Below the pieces are notes generated by a model that was given only the letters and a program-made list of their open reading frames with translations, did no database searches and was not told where the DNA came from. From an uncultured Oscillospiraceae bacterium (GTDB taxonomy: Bacteria; Bacillota_A; Clostridia; Oscillospirales; Acutalibacteraceae), in contig CAJUTL010000003.1 of the NCBI GenBank assembly GCA_910589395.1, positions 50,166 to 114,165 of the forward strand: a stretch of 64,000 bases of DNA, given 5' to 3'. A program made the translations under genes and the position numbers. Positions 52,885-61,121 of this stretch are shown here, one piece after another. The stretch's first letter is position 1. Every line of letters begins with the position of its first letter.

Positions 52885-54678
52885 ATGAAAAAGATAGTGG
52901 CACTTCTTCTCGCCGTTATGATGATCCTTGGGCTGACAGCCTGCGGCGGAAACGGAACATCGAGCACTGACGCCAATCCGAGCAGCAAGGGCGGCGAATC
53001 TTCGTCCGCATCTTCCCAAACGGGAGCCGGAGACGACGAGCCCTACAGCGGCCCCATGACCCTGGAGGAAGTTCCCTCTCCTACAAAAGACCCTTTCGGA
53101 AAGTATGATCCTCCCATTAGTGTGACCACGATCCATACTTCCAATGACGGCGGCTTCTGGTTCCCCGAGGGGGATTCCTGGGAAGACAATGTTTACACAC
53201 GTACCTGGTCCGAGCGGTTGGGCATCAACTATGAATTCAAGTGGACCTGCCCCGGTTCTCAGGCTGCTGAGAAGATGAACACCATGCTGGTATCCGGCGA
53301 CCTTCCCGATTTTCTGTCTGTAGACAGAACTACCTTTGAAAAAATGTATGCGGGCGGCCTTCTGGAAGACATTACCGTACCGCTTCTCGAGTATGCCAGC
53401 GAGTACACCAGAAAGTATTTGACCGGTGATTATTCCTATCTGTTGGACGCGGCAACCAAGGACGGCAAGTACTATGGTATTACCAACGGCTTCAGTTATC
53501 AGGACGGCGCCGATATGTTCTGGATCCGCAAAGACTGGTTGGATAAGCTGAACCTGAAAGCTCCCGAAACGCTGGAAGACCTGGAGGCTATCATGGAGGC
53601 CTTCAAGACGCAAGACCCCGATGGAAACGGCGTGGACGATACTTATGCCATTGCCATGAACGCCAGTTCACAAAACGCCTGGCAGTGGACACTGGGCAAC
53701 GCCTTCTTCAATATGTTCAATGCCTATCCCAATGCATGGTATGAGAACAGCAAGGGCGAGATCGAATCCGGCCTGTTCGGGGAAGAGGCCCGGGAAAGAA
53801 CCCGCGCTGCTTTGGAAAAGGCTGCCGAGTATTATCAGAAGGGATATATTGCCCAGGATTTTGCCACGATGGACTTTGACATGCAGAACCAGGACATCTT
53901 CAACGGCAAGTGCGGCATCTTTGTTGGTGATGTATGGGCTTCTTACTGGCCGTTGAATCTTCATTTGGACGTTGACCCTGAAGCGGACTGGATCGCTGTT
54001 CCTGTTGTGAGCGGGCCTTACGGCGAAGGAAAGGTTGCTCGCGATGTTGCGCAGACACAGAACATTTTGGTTGCCACCAAAGGCTGTGAGCACCCGGAGG
54101 CTCTGGTCAAGATGACGAACCTTTACCATGATCTGAACAACAATCCTGAGACCATGGAGTTCAATACCTTTAATACCGATCCCACTGACAACAACCAGCC
54201 CTTCCTGATGTATCCGCTGCCGATCTTCAACCCCTCCTTTAACTACGAAGGTCATGTGGCGATCAAGGAAGCACAGAAGACTGGAAACACAGATGACCTG
54301 TGCGAGGCCTACAAGCAGTTCTATGACCAGGCTATGGCCTGGGAGAACGAGGGCGATAAGGCTGGCTTCCCCGCATATCGCGCGTATTTAACGGAAGGCA
54401 CCTCCTTTGAGGTGATTGAGAACTATCTGGATAACAAGTTGATTGTATTCAACGAGTTCACCTCTGAGGAAACCCCCTTCATGATTGAAAACGGGCCTAC
54501 CGTAAAGAAAATGTACGATGAAATGGCGGTTCAGATCATTACTGGAAAAGCTGATATTACCGCTTTCGACAGCTTCCTGAAGAGCTGGGACGAAATCTAC
54601 GGAAACACTGCCACTGAGGAAGTGAACGAGTGGTTCCAGAATAAGGGCGGCGTAAGCGTTCAGAGCCAAATGAACTAA
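52885..54678 (+). CDS. Extracellular sugar-binding lipoprotein of ABC transporter (597 aa)
   Basis: Lipoprotein signal MKKIVALLLAVMMILG with lipobox LTAC, Ser/Gly linker, then an LplA/YtcQ-type binding domain with KDGKYYGITNGFS and PDGNGVDDTYAIA (calcium-loop-like DPDGNGVDD). AGAAAGGAAG site. Followed by a hairpin and two permease genes. Ligand unknown; operon content suggests a modified or methylated glycoside. Confidence 0.93.
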   Translation: MKKIVALLLAVMMILGLTACGGNGTSSTDANPSSKGGESSSASSQTGAGDDEPYSGPMTLEEVPSPTKDPFGKYDPPISVTTIHTSNDGGFWFPEGDSWEDNVYTRTWSERLGINYEFKWTCPGSQAAEKMNTMLVSGDLPDFLSVDRTTFEKMYAGGLLEDITVPLLEYASEYTRKYLTGDYSYLLDAATKDGKYYGITNGFSYQDGADMFWIRKDWLDKLNLKAPETLEDLEAIMEAFKTQDPDGNGVDDTYAIAMNASSQNAWQWTLGNAFFNMFNAYPNAWYENSKGEIESGLFGEEARERTRAALEKAAEYYQKGYIAQDFATMDFDMQNQDIFNGKCGIFVGDVWASYWPLNLHLDVDPEADWIAVPVVSGPYGEGKVARDVAQTQNILVATKGCEHPEALVKMTNLYHDLNNNPETMEFNTFNTDPTDNNQPFLMYPLPIFNPSFNYEGHVAIKEAQKTGNTDDLCEAYKQFYDQAMAWENEGDKAGFPAYRAYLTEGTSFEVIENYLDNKLIVFNEFTSEETPFMIENGPTVKKMYDEMAVQIITGKADITAFDSFLKSWDEIYGNTATEEVNEWFQNKGGVSVQSQMN

Positions 54679-54683
54679 GGAAC

Positions 54684-54738
54684 AAAAAAGCTTGCAGAGC
54701 CGGAGCGCTGTCTTTGCTCTGGCTCTGTAAAGCTTTTT
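54684..54738 (+). terminator. Intercistronic hairpin after the binding-protein gene
   Basis: AAAAAGCTT-CAGAGCC-GGAGC pairs with GCTC-GGCTCTG-AAGCTTTTT through small bulges. Fits partial termination or 3'-end protection that raises binding-protein output, as at 6800-6843. Confidence 0.65.
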
Positions 54739-54839
54739 AGGAAAAAAGGAAAACGCACGAGAAATTTTCCCGTTTAAAAGATGGAAGCTGTGACATGTGA
54801 CAGGCGGGAAGATGAAGCAGATAAGGGAGGAGCACGGTT

Positions 54840-55745
54840 ATGAAGAAATCCAGATCGGCATACCTCAAGCGTCAGATCCCCCTGTTCATGATGATGGCGC
54901 TGCCCGCGATTCTGGTATTGATCTATGCCTATGGGCCTATGGCGGGCCTTGTGATGGTATTTCAGAAATTCCAGCCGGCCAAAGGCTTTTTCGGGTCGGA
55001 ATGGGTTGGGTTTGCTAATTTTGATCGCATTTTTCAGTTGCCCGATATTGGGACGATCGTATGGAATACCTTGTTTATCGCTACTATGAAGATCGGTTTA
55101 GGCATGATAGCCGCAATTTTAGTAGCCATTTTGCTAAACGAACTGCAAAGCAAGGTGTTCAAAAGAAGCGTACAAACGATCATTTACGCTCCTTACTTCC
55201 TTTCCTGGGTGATTCTGGGCGGAATTTTCCGGGAACTGCTTTCCAGAGACGGCTTGGTCAATCAGGTCATGGGAACTTTCGGCGTGTCCAGCGTTAATTT
55301 TCTGGGGGAAGCGGCAATTTTTCCCTGGGTGCTGATCCTGACGGATCTGTGGCAGATGACCGGTTTTAACGCCATTGTCTATCTGGCGGCCATCACAAAT
55401 ATCGATCCTACCCTGTATGAGGCCGCCGCCATCGACGGCGCGGGAAGATTTAAGCAGGTGATGAAGATCACGGTTCCCGGTATCATGACCTATATCGTCC
55501 TTATGCTCATCTTGAATTTGGGTTATATTTTAAATGCCGGACAGGATCAGATCCTCATGCTTTATTCGCCAAGCGTGTACAGTACAGGAGACGTTATCGA
55601 TACCTGGGTGTATCGGGCGGGCCTGAAGGACGCCCAATATTCCTTGGCGGCAGCTGTTGGATTCTTGCGATCTATTGTCAGCCTGGTGCTGGTGTCCACA
55701 TCTTATCTGATCGCGAAAAAGAAATTTGACTACAACGTGTTTTGA
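54840..55745 (+). CDS. Sugar ABC transporter permease, LplB type (301 aa)
   Basis: Six-helix permease with EAAAIDGAGRFKQVMKITVP as the EAA loop. GGGAGGAG site 9 bp before the ATG. Next permease gene begins 14 bp after its stop, with the AAAGGAGG of the latter directly after the stop codon. Confidence 0.93.
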   Translation: MKKSRSAYLKRQIPLFMMMALPAILVLIYAYGPMAGLVMVFQKFQPAKGFFGSEWVGFANFDRIFQLPDIGTIVWNTLFIATMKIGLGMIAAILVAILLNELQSKVFKRSVQTIIYAPYFLSWVILGGIFRELLSRDGLVNQVMGTFGVSSVNFLGEAAIFPWVLILTDLWQMTGFNAIVYLAAITNIDPTLYEAAAIDGAGRFKQVMKITVPGIMTYIVLMLILNLGYILNAGQDQILMLYSPSVYSTGDVIDTWVYRAGLKDAQYSLAAAVGFLRSIVSLVLVSTSYLIAKKKFDYNVF

Positions 55746-55759
55746 AAGGAGGAAAAGCA

Positions 55760-56641
55760 ATGGTCTCCAATACGGCCGGAAGAAAAGTGTTTCGGGTAAT
55801 CAACGCCATCTTTTTCATTGTGTATGGCCTTATCTGTCTTGTTCCCATTATTCATATCATTTCCATGTCCTTCAGCTCCAGCGTTGCGGTCAATTCCGGT
55901 AGAGTTACTCTGGCCCCGGTGGAATTCACACTGAAGTCTTATGAATATGTGCTGAAGAAATCGGAGTTCTGGACAGCGTTCCGTATTTCTCTGGTGCGTG
56001 TGGTGCTGGGAGTATCCGTCAATATGCTGATGGTGATTTTTGCCGCCTTTCCCCTGGCAAAGACACGTCAGGAATTTTGCGCGAAGAACTTTTTCGTATG
56101 GTTCTTTATGATCACCATGCTGTTTTCCGGCGGCATGATCCCTACCTTTATGGTGGTGAAGTACACAGGCCTGCTCAATACCATTTGGGCGTTGGTGCTT
56201 CCGGGGGCTGTGCCGGTATTTAACGTGGTGTTGATGATGAATTTCTTCAAGGCGGTTCCCAAGGAGTTGGAGGAAAGCGCCTTTATGGACGGTGCGGGCT
56301 ATTTTCGCATCCTGTTCCAGATCTATTTGCCCGTATCCCTGCCCGCCATAGCGACCTTGGTGGTTTTCTCTCTGGTCACCCATTGGAATTCCTGGTTTGA
56401 CGGCATGATCTACATGAGCGACGCCAAAAACTACCCCATGCAGACTTATTTGCAGTCCATTATGGTTTCGCCGAACTCAAAAATGATGACTAAGGCGATG
56501 GCAAATCTGCTGCGATTCATTTCAGACCGTACACTGAAAGCGGCTCAGATCGTCATTGCCACAGTTCCGATCCTGCTGGTGTACCCCTTCCTGCAAAAAT
56601 ATTTTGTGGCGGGCATGACCCTGGGAAGCGTAAAGGGATAA
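55760..56641 (+). CDS. Carbohydrate ABC transporter permease, YtcP type (293 aa)
   Basis: Six-helix partner permease with ESAFMDGAGYFRILFQIYLP and the C-terminus LQKYFVAGMTLGSVKG. ATG at 55760 follows AAAGGAGG. No ATPase gene in the operon; a shared ATPase elsewhere is expected. Confidence 0.93.
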   Translation: MVSNTAGRKVFRVINAIFFIVYGLICLVPIIHIISMSFSSSVAVNSGRVTLAPVEFTLKSYEYVLKKSEFWTAFRISLVRVVLGVSVNMLMVIFAAFPLAKTRQEFCAKNFFVWFFMITMLFSGGMIPTFMVVKYTGLLNTIWALVLPGAVPVFNVVLMMNFFKAVPKELEESAFMDGAGYFRILFQIYLPVSLPAIATLVVFSLVTHWNSWFDGMIYMSDAKNYPMQTYLQSIMVSPNSKMMTKAMANLLRFISDRTLKAAQIVIATVPILLVYPFLQKYFVAGMTLGSVKG

Positions 56642-56665
56642 GGTCCGGCAGCCAAAGGAGAGCTT

Positions 56666-57823
56666 ATGAAAAATACGCCTGATTTCAGGGAGCATAATCG
56701 GGAGGTCAAAGAGCTGTGGGATGCTTACCGGAAAGGTACGCATACCCGTGTGCCCATGATCACCGGCATATCAGATCGGTTTTATGTGCTGAACCCTGTT
56801 ACCAACCCCAAAAATGTTTCATTTTATGAGTATACGAAGGATCCGAATCTGATGTTCGACATGCAGTGCGCCTTCAGCGAATACGCCAGGTTCCACATTC
56901 CCGGAGATCACGAGCTGGGAATTCCGGAAGAGGGCTGGAACGTCAATGTGGATTTTCAAAATTATTATGAAGCGGCCTGGTATGGCTGCGAGGTGCGTTT
57001 TCCCGATGGAGAGGTTCCCTATGCCGTGCCGCTGCTGAACGATGACAAGAAAAATCTGCTGTTTGAAAAGGGAATCCCTGATCCCTTCGGCGGCTTTATG
57101 GCGAAGGCCAGGGAATATTACGACAGGTTTCGGGAGCGCATGAAAACGGCGGAGATCCTGGGCCAGAAGATCACCAGCCTGGGCGCATGGTTCACGGGCA
57201 CCGACGGTCCCTTTACCATGGCCTGCGAGCTGCGGGGGGCCGATAAGGTCTGTATCGATATGTATGAGGAGCCGGAGTATTACCATCAGCTGATGGAATA
57301 TCTCACGGAAAGTATCATCGTGAGAATGAAGGCCTGGAGAAAATATATGGGCCTGCCGGAAGTTTCCAAATCTTTTGGGTTTGCGGACGACAGTATCATG
57401 CTGCTGTCAACAGACATGTATCGGGAATATGTGCTGCCCTATCACAAAAAGATGGCTCACGCTCTTTCCACCATGGAAGAGCGGGGCGGCGTACACCTTT
57501 GCGGGGACGCCACCCGGCACTTTAAGACCATACGTGATGAACTGAATATCTATAACTTCGATACCGGCTTCCCGGTAGATCATCGGGCTCTCTGTGAAGA
57601 ACTGGGGGAAGAGGTAGCCATTCAGGGCGGTCCCCAGGCACAGCTGATCCATCAGGGCACGCCGGAGGAGATCGAAGCGGAATCCAAGCGGATCTTGGAA
57701 GCGGTAAAGCCGGTATCCCGGCGGTTCATTTTTCGGGACGGCAACGATATTCCGCCCTATACGCCCATGGAAAATATTCAAGCTTTGTACGACGCTTGCT
57801 TAAAGCATAGCAGATACGAATAG
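56666..57823 (+). CDS. Uroporphyrinogen decarboxylase-superfamily (MtaA/CmuA-like) protein (385 aa)
   Basis: URO-D superfamily barrel. Motifs: GAWFTGTDGPFTMACEL, the zinc-type H-x-C in VHLCGDATRHF, and the late GTPEEIEAESKRIL. Heme decarboxylases lack this H-x-C, so a corrinoid methyltransferase role (MtaA/CmuA/MtbA type) fits better. It stands 24 bp after a sugar permease gene and 31 bp before an MttB-family gene, so it most likely moves a methyl group from a corrinoid to tetrahydrofolate or coenzyme. No corrinoid-binding protein is encoded in this window. Confidence 0.8.
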   Translation: MKNTPDFREHNREVKELWDAYRKGTHTRVPMITGISDRFYVLNPVTNPKNVSFYEYTKDPNLMFDMQCAFSEYARFHIPGDHELGIPEEGWNVNVDFQNYYEAAWYGCEVRFPDGEVPYAVPLLNDDKKNLLFEKGIPDPFGGFMAKAREYYDRFRERMKTAEILGQKITSLGAWFTGTDGPFTMACELRGADKVCIDMYEEPEYYHQLMEYLTESIIVRMKAWRKYMGLPEVSKSFGFADDSIMLLSTDMYREYVLPYHKKMAHALSTMEERGGVHLCGDATRHFKTIRDELNIYNFDTGFPVDHRALCEELGEEVAIQGGPQAQLIHQGTPEEIEAESKRILEAVKPVSRRFIFRDGNDIPPYTPMENIQALYDACLKHSRYE

Positions 57824-57854
57824 GATAAACTGTTACTGAAAAAGGAGAGTTCTC

Positions 57855-59261
57855 GTGAAAAGAATCAAAACTTCCATTGAGGTCCTGTCTCAGGACGAAT
57901 TGATGCTGATCCATAACGCGGCCTTGAAAACTCTGGATCGGGTGGGAATGCGCGTTCCCAACGATGAGGTGCTGCAAATGTGCGCCGACCTAGGCTGTAA
58001 AATTGATCTGGAGACAAAACAGGTCAAATTCCCCACTGCCGTGATGGAGCAGTTTATCGACGGCATGCGGGCTGAAAGCACCATGAAGCCCAGCGAAAAC
58101 GCTCAGGAGTTGAGGGGCTGGATCTCCACGCAGGTCTCCCTGGTGGACTATGTGAGCGGAACCCGCCGCTATGGCCTGCGGGACGACAACTTCAAGAATA
58201 TCAAGCTGGTGGAAAAGCTGAAAAACATTCCCGCCTGCAACGCGGCCGTGGTGCCTTCTGATGTTCCCTATGAAATTGCCGATGTGGTGAGTATCGTGGA
58301 TATTCAGAAATATTCCACCAAGCCGGGCGGCACCTATATCCTCACGCCCTTTGGCGCCAAGTATGTCAGCGAAATCAACAAGGTGCTGGGCTTGCGGGAT
58401 AGCTACCTGTTTGAAACCATCAGCCCCCTGACCTTTAAGCAGGATACGGTGGAAATGGCGCTGGCCTTTGCGAAAAACGGCGGCGGCCTGGGAATTGCCC
58501 CTATGGCTATGAGCTCCGCTACCGCTCCGGTCACGATCTCTGGTACCCTGGTGATCGAAACAGCCGAGGTGCTGGGAAGCTGCTTCCTGGTGCACATGAT
58601 GACCGGAGAATATCCCGGATTCTCTGCTTCCTGTCATTCCATTGACCCCCGCACCATGCTGTGCTCCTTCGGCTCTCCCAACCAGGCGCTGTTCGGCGTA
58701 GCGGTTTCTCAGCTTGGGAAATTCTATGGAATCCAGGGCGGCACCAATACCGGCCTGACCGACGCGCTGGTGCCTGATTTCCAGGGGGGGCTGGAAAAGG
58801 GTCTCACCGCTGCCTTCAACAGCATGGGCGGCATGCACAGCATTGGCTGCCAGGGCATTGTGGGAGCCGACCAGGGCTTCAGCTACGAGCAGCTGGTCAT
58901 CGATAATGAATGGATCGATTACTATAATTATATCGTCAGGGGCTTCGATGTTACGGAAGATCATATCGGTTACGATATGATCGAGGAAGTGGGGATCGGC
59001 GGCAACTTCCTGGGAGAAGAACATACGGTGGAATATCTGCGGGAAAGCTACTGGATCTCCAACCTCTTTAACCGTGACGATTGGGTCAACTGGACGGCCA
59101 AGGGCTCCAAGAGTATTTATGACAGAGCCCACGAATTTGTGGAAGAGGTCACCGCGGGCTATCGGGAAATGGAGCCTGTGCTGGAGGCCGGCAAATGCGA
59201 AGAGCTGGATCGCATCGTTCAGGAAGCTTTCCGCGAAGCGGAAAGCAAGGCCTCTCGCTAA
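57855..59261 (+). CDS. Trimethylamine methyltransferase (MttB) superfamily protein, no pyrrolysine (468 aa)
   Basis: Full-length MttB-family barrel read through without any in-frame TAG, so it belongs to the non-pyrrolysine members that demethylate compounds such as glycine betaine, proline betaine or carnitine. GTG start after AAAGGAG. Conserved segments include GIAPMAMSSATAPVTISGTL and GMHSIGCQGIVGADQGFSYE. Located directly after the UroD-like gene and in an operon with a sugar importer and GH4. Substrate not readable; a methylated sugar derivative or N-methylated glycoside-linked amine is inferred. Confidence 0.9.
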   Translation: MKRIKTSIEVLSQDELMLIHNAALKTLDRVGMRVPNDEVLQMCADLGCKIDLETKQVKFPTAVMEQFIDGMRAESTMKPSENAQELRGWISTQVSLVDYVSGTRRYGLRDDNFKNIKLVEKLKNIPACNAAVVPSDVPYEIADVVSIVDIQKYSTKPGGTYILTPFGAKYVSEINKVLGLRDSYLFETISPLTFKQDTVEMALAFAKNGGGLGIAPMAMSSATAPVTISGTLVIETAEVLGSCFLVHMMTGEYPGFSASCHSIDPRTMLCSFGSPNQALFGVAVSQLGKFYGIQGGTNTGLTDALVPDFQGGLEKGLTAAFNSMGGMHSIGCQGIVGADQGFSYEQLVIDNEWIDYYNYIVRGFDVTEDHIGYDMIEEVGIGGNFLGEEHTVEYLRESYWISNLFNRDDWVNWTAKGSKSIYDRAHEFVEEVTAGYREMEPVLEAGKCEELDRIVQEAFREAESKASR

Positions 59262-59389
59262 AGCTTCTAACGATTAAATATCAGAAGGGGGAAGAGCGCG
59301 AGAGGAAGATCACCAGAGAACTCCGGTGGAGACCGTTTCAATCCGTTCTCGTTTATCAACTCGGTTGTTACTGGACGTGTACTACCGCG

Positions 59390-59408
59390 CAGACTGTGAA
59401 GCAGTCTG
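59390..59408 (+). terminator. Possible terminator of the third sugar operon
   Basis: CAGACTG-TGAAG-CAGTCTG followed by TTTCCCCT, 129 bp after the MttB-family stop. T tract weak. The 854-bp gap to nagB is otherwise repeats. Confidence 0.4.
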
Positions 59409-59503
59409 TTTCCCCTCTGTAAATAAAGGGAAGCTAAGGGCAGATAAATTATAGTTTAGCGGACTAGTTGTTAGTCGTTAGAGAAGAGCAAGCCCTCTTC
59501 TTT

Positions 59504-59623
59504 TGTCATTCCGAGGAACGCAGTGACGAAGAATCTCGTCCTTACTTCCAGGGCAAAAGGACAAAGGACGAGATTCTTCACAAAGAAAGCAAAGCTTGCT
59601 TTGCTTTTTGTTCAGTAATGACA
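59504..59623. repeat. Intergenic repeat, family R1, copy 4
   Basis: TGTCATTCCGAGGAACGC start, GAAGAATCTCGTCCTTA and GGACGAGATTCTTC inside, GTTCAGTAATGACA end; inverted relative to copy 1. Confidence 0.6.
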
Positions 59624-59681
59624 AGGAGGGGCCTTTTCCCCTTTCTAACAACTAACTACTCACGACTAGCAACTTACCTGC

Positions 59682-59873
59682 TAAATTCCAATTTATCGTT
59701 CTGCCTATGGTCGGGTCAGAAACCGGTTTCCCGCACCAAGCTGCTTCACGAGTTGGTGCAGCGGCACGCTGCAAATTCCAATTTACCTGCTTGCGGTCGG
59801 GCCGGAAACTGTCCGTTTGCACCAAGCAGCTTCACGAGTGGCCGCGGCGTCTCGCCGCTAAATTTCAATTTAA
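59682..59873. repeat. Intergenic repeat, family R2, two tandem units
   Basis: Units 59682-59784 and 59772-59873 share AAATTCCAATTTA borders, GGTCGGGTCAG/GGTCGGGCCGG and the CACCAAGC-GCTTCACGAG core, each ending in a GCGGC/GCCGC stem. Reverse complement of 31326-31434. Confidence 0.6.
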
Positions 59874-59892
59874 CAAACTAACAGCTTCCTTG

Positions 59893-59994
59893 CTGTCATT
59901 CCTGAGAGAAAGGAGCTTTGCGTCTCCATAAAGAATCTCGCCCTTCGTTCCTGAACAAAGGAACAAAGGACGAGATTTTTCATCAAGAAAGCAA
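59893..59994. repeat. Intergenic repeat, family R1, copy 5 (partial)
   Basis: CTGTCATTCCTGAGAG, AAAGAATCTCGCCCTT and AAAGGACGAGATTTTTC match other R1 copies; the closing terminal repeat is missing. Confidence 0.55.
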
Positions 59995-60115
59995 GGTGGG
60001 CGGTTACGGTTTTGCTGTAACTGAAGGAATCATAGCTAGTAATTCTATGGTGCTTTCACACAACGAAGTCACTGTTGGATATAAAAATTCAGCTTCATTC
60101 AGCCTTTTCTCCCTG

Positions 60116-60862
60116 TCACTTGCGTCTCTTCTCAGTATCGATCACCAGCGAAGCGGCTTCCGTGTCACACCAAAAGGCAGCGTGAGGCATATCCTTTAGC
60201 GCGGTTGCGGGAAGGCGGTTTGTAACGGGACTTGCCAAAACTTTTTTAACGATCTGTTTTTTTCTCTCGCCGTTTACCAGCAAAATTGCCCGCTTTGCGG
60301 CAGCAATATCGGCAATACCGATCGTTATGCCGCCGGTGAGCTCAGGCGCGGACTCAAAATACTTTGTCCCTACTTGTTGTGTTACGCTGTCCAGAGCGGT
60401 GGTGTGAACGGAAAGAGAAAAATCCACCCCCGGCTCGTTCAAAGCCAGGTGGCCGTTCATGCCGATCCCCAGCACGATCAGGTCAAAGCCGCCGACAGCT
60501 TCCACGTTTTTCTTGATCCCTGTGCATTCCGCCTGCAAATCCGGTGCTTTTCCATTTACAAGACGAATCCGTTCTTCGGGGAAATTTACTTGAGACAAAA
60601 AGTTTTTTACCAGAAAGTCGCCGCAGCTTCCCGGCGTGGTTTCATTCATGTTCGCCCATTCGTCCATGGCTGCAAAGCCCGCACGGGAAAAATCCACCTT
60701 CTTTTCCTGAAAACGTCTGATCAGCTCGCGGAATAGGCCCAGGGAAGAATGGCCCGCCGCAATGCACAGCAGAGCGTCCGGTTTTTCCTGCAAAAGCTCG
60801 CACACGGCGTCCGCGGCAGCGGCAGAGAGTATGCTCTCATTTTCAAAAACCTTAAATTCCAT
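60116..60862 (-). CDS. nagB: Glucosamine-6-phosphate deaminase NagB-like (248 aa)
   Basis: Converts glucosamine-6-phosphate to fructose-6-phosphate and ammonia. Family motifs: IAAGHSSLGLFREL near the N-terminus, AAMDEWANMNE, and the active-site segment VLGIGMNGHLALNEPG, followed by TIGIADIAAAKRAILL. The canonical FDEY/F loop is altered to MDEW, so a paralogue acting on a related amino- or keto-sugar phosphate is possible. AGGAGG site. Divergent from a ROK regulator and preceded by a strong promoter with an operator-like box. Confidence 0.85.
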   Translation of the reverse strand: MEFKVFENESILSAAAADAVCELLQEKPDALLCIAAGHSSLGLFRELIRRFQEKKVDFSRAGFAAMDEWANMNETTPGSCGDFLVKNFLSQVNFPEERIRLVNGKAPDLQAECTGIKKNVEAVGGFDLIVLGIGMNGHLALNEPGVDFSLSVHTTALDSVTQQVGTKYFESAPELTGGITIGIADIAAAKRAILLVNGERKKQIVKKVLASPVTNRLPATALKDMPHAAFWCDTEAASLVIDTEKRRK

Positions 60863-60882
60863 AAAGGTAACCTCCTAGTTTA

Positions 60883-60895
60883 TTAATCTGATTAA
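60883..60895. promoter_or_regulatory. Candidate ROK operator at the nagB start site
   Basis: TTAATC-T-GATTAA perfect palindrome directly after the -10, covering the predicted transcription start. The same TTAA-N5-TTAA pattern follows the -10 of the ROK gene at 61089-61101. Confidence 0.6.
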
Positions 60896-60924
60896 ATAAT
60901 AAAGCTTTCAGCAGGGTAAGTCAA
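60896..60924 (-). promoter_or_regulatory. Predicted nagB promoter
   Basis: Minus strand: -35 TTGACT (60919-60924), 17-bp spacer, -10 TATTAT (60896-60901), 34 bp before the ATG. Confidence 0.65.
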
Positions 60925-61058
60925 GAGAAAAATACGATTATTTTAAGAAAAGCATACTTTTTCTCATTAACTGAACAGTATGAATCAAAATTACAGCTTT
61001 GCCAAGCACCCTCTTCTGAGGTTGCAGTTAAAATATTTGTGGATCTGAAAGGATCTAC

Positions 61059-61101
61059 TTGACAGAGCCCTGTTGTCCCTATATACTTTTAACAGAATTA
61101 A
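61059..61101 (+). promoter_or_regulatory. ROK gene promoter with operator-like box
   Basis: TTGACA (61059-61064), 17-bp spacer, TATACT (61082-61087), a near-consensus promoter, followed by TTAACAGAATTAA (61089-61101) at the predicted start site. Confidence 0.65.
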
Positions 61102-61121
61102 AAAATGCTGGGGGGAATACG

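Noticed and set aside
56666..57823. HemE (heme biosynthesis) role
   Set aside because: An H-x-C zinc-type motif and the MttB-family neighbour fit a methyltransferase better; there are no other heme genes nearby.
57855..59261. Pyrrolysine-containing MttB
   Set aside because: The gene reads through without an in-frame TAG, so it is a non-pyrrolysine member.
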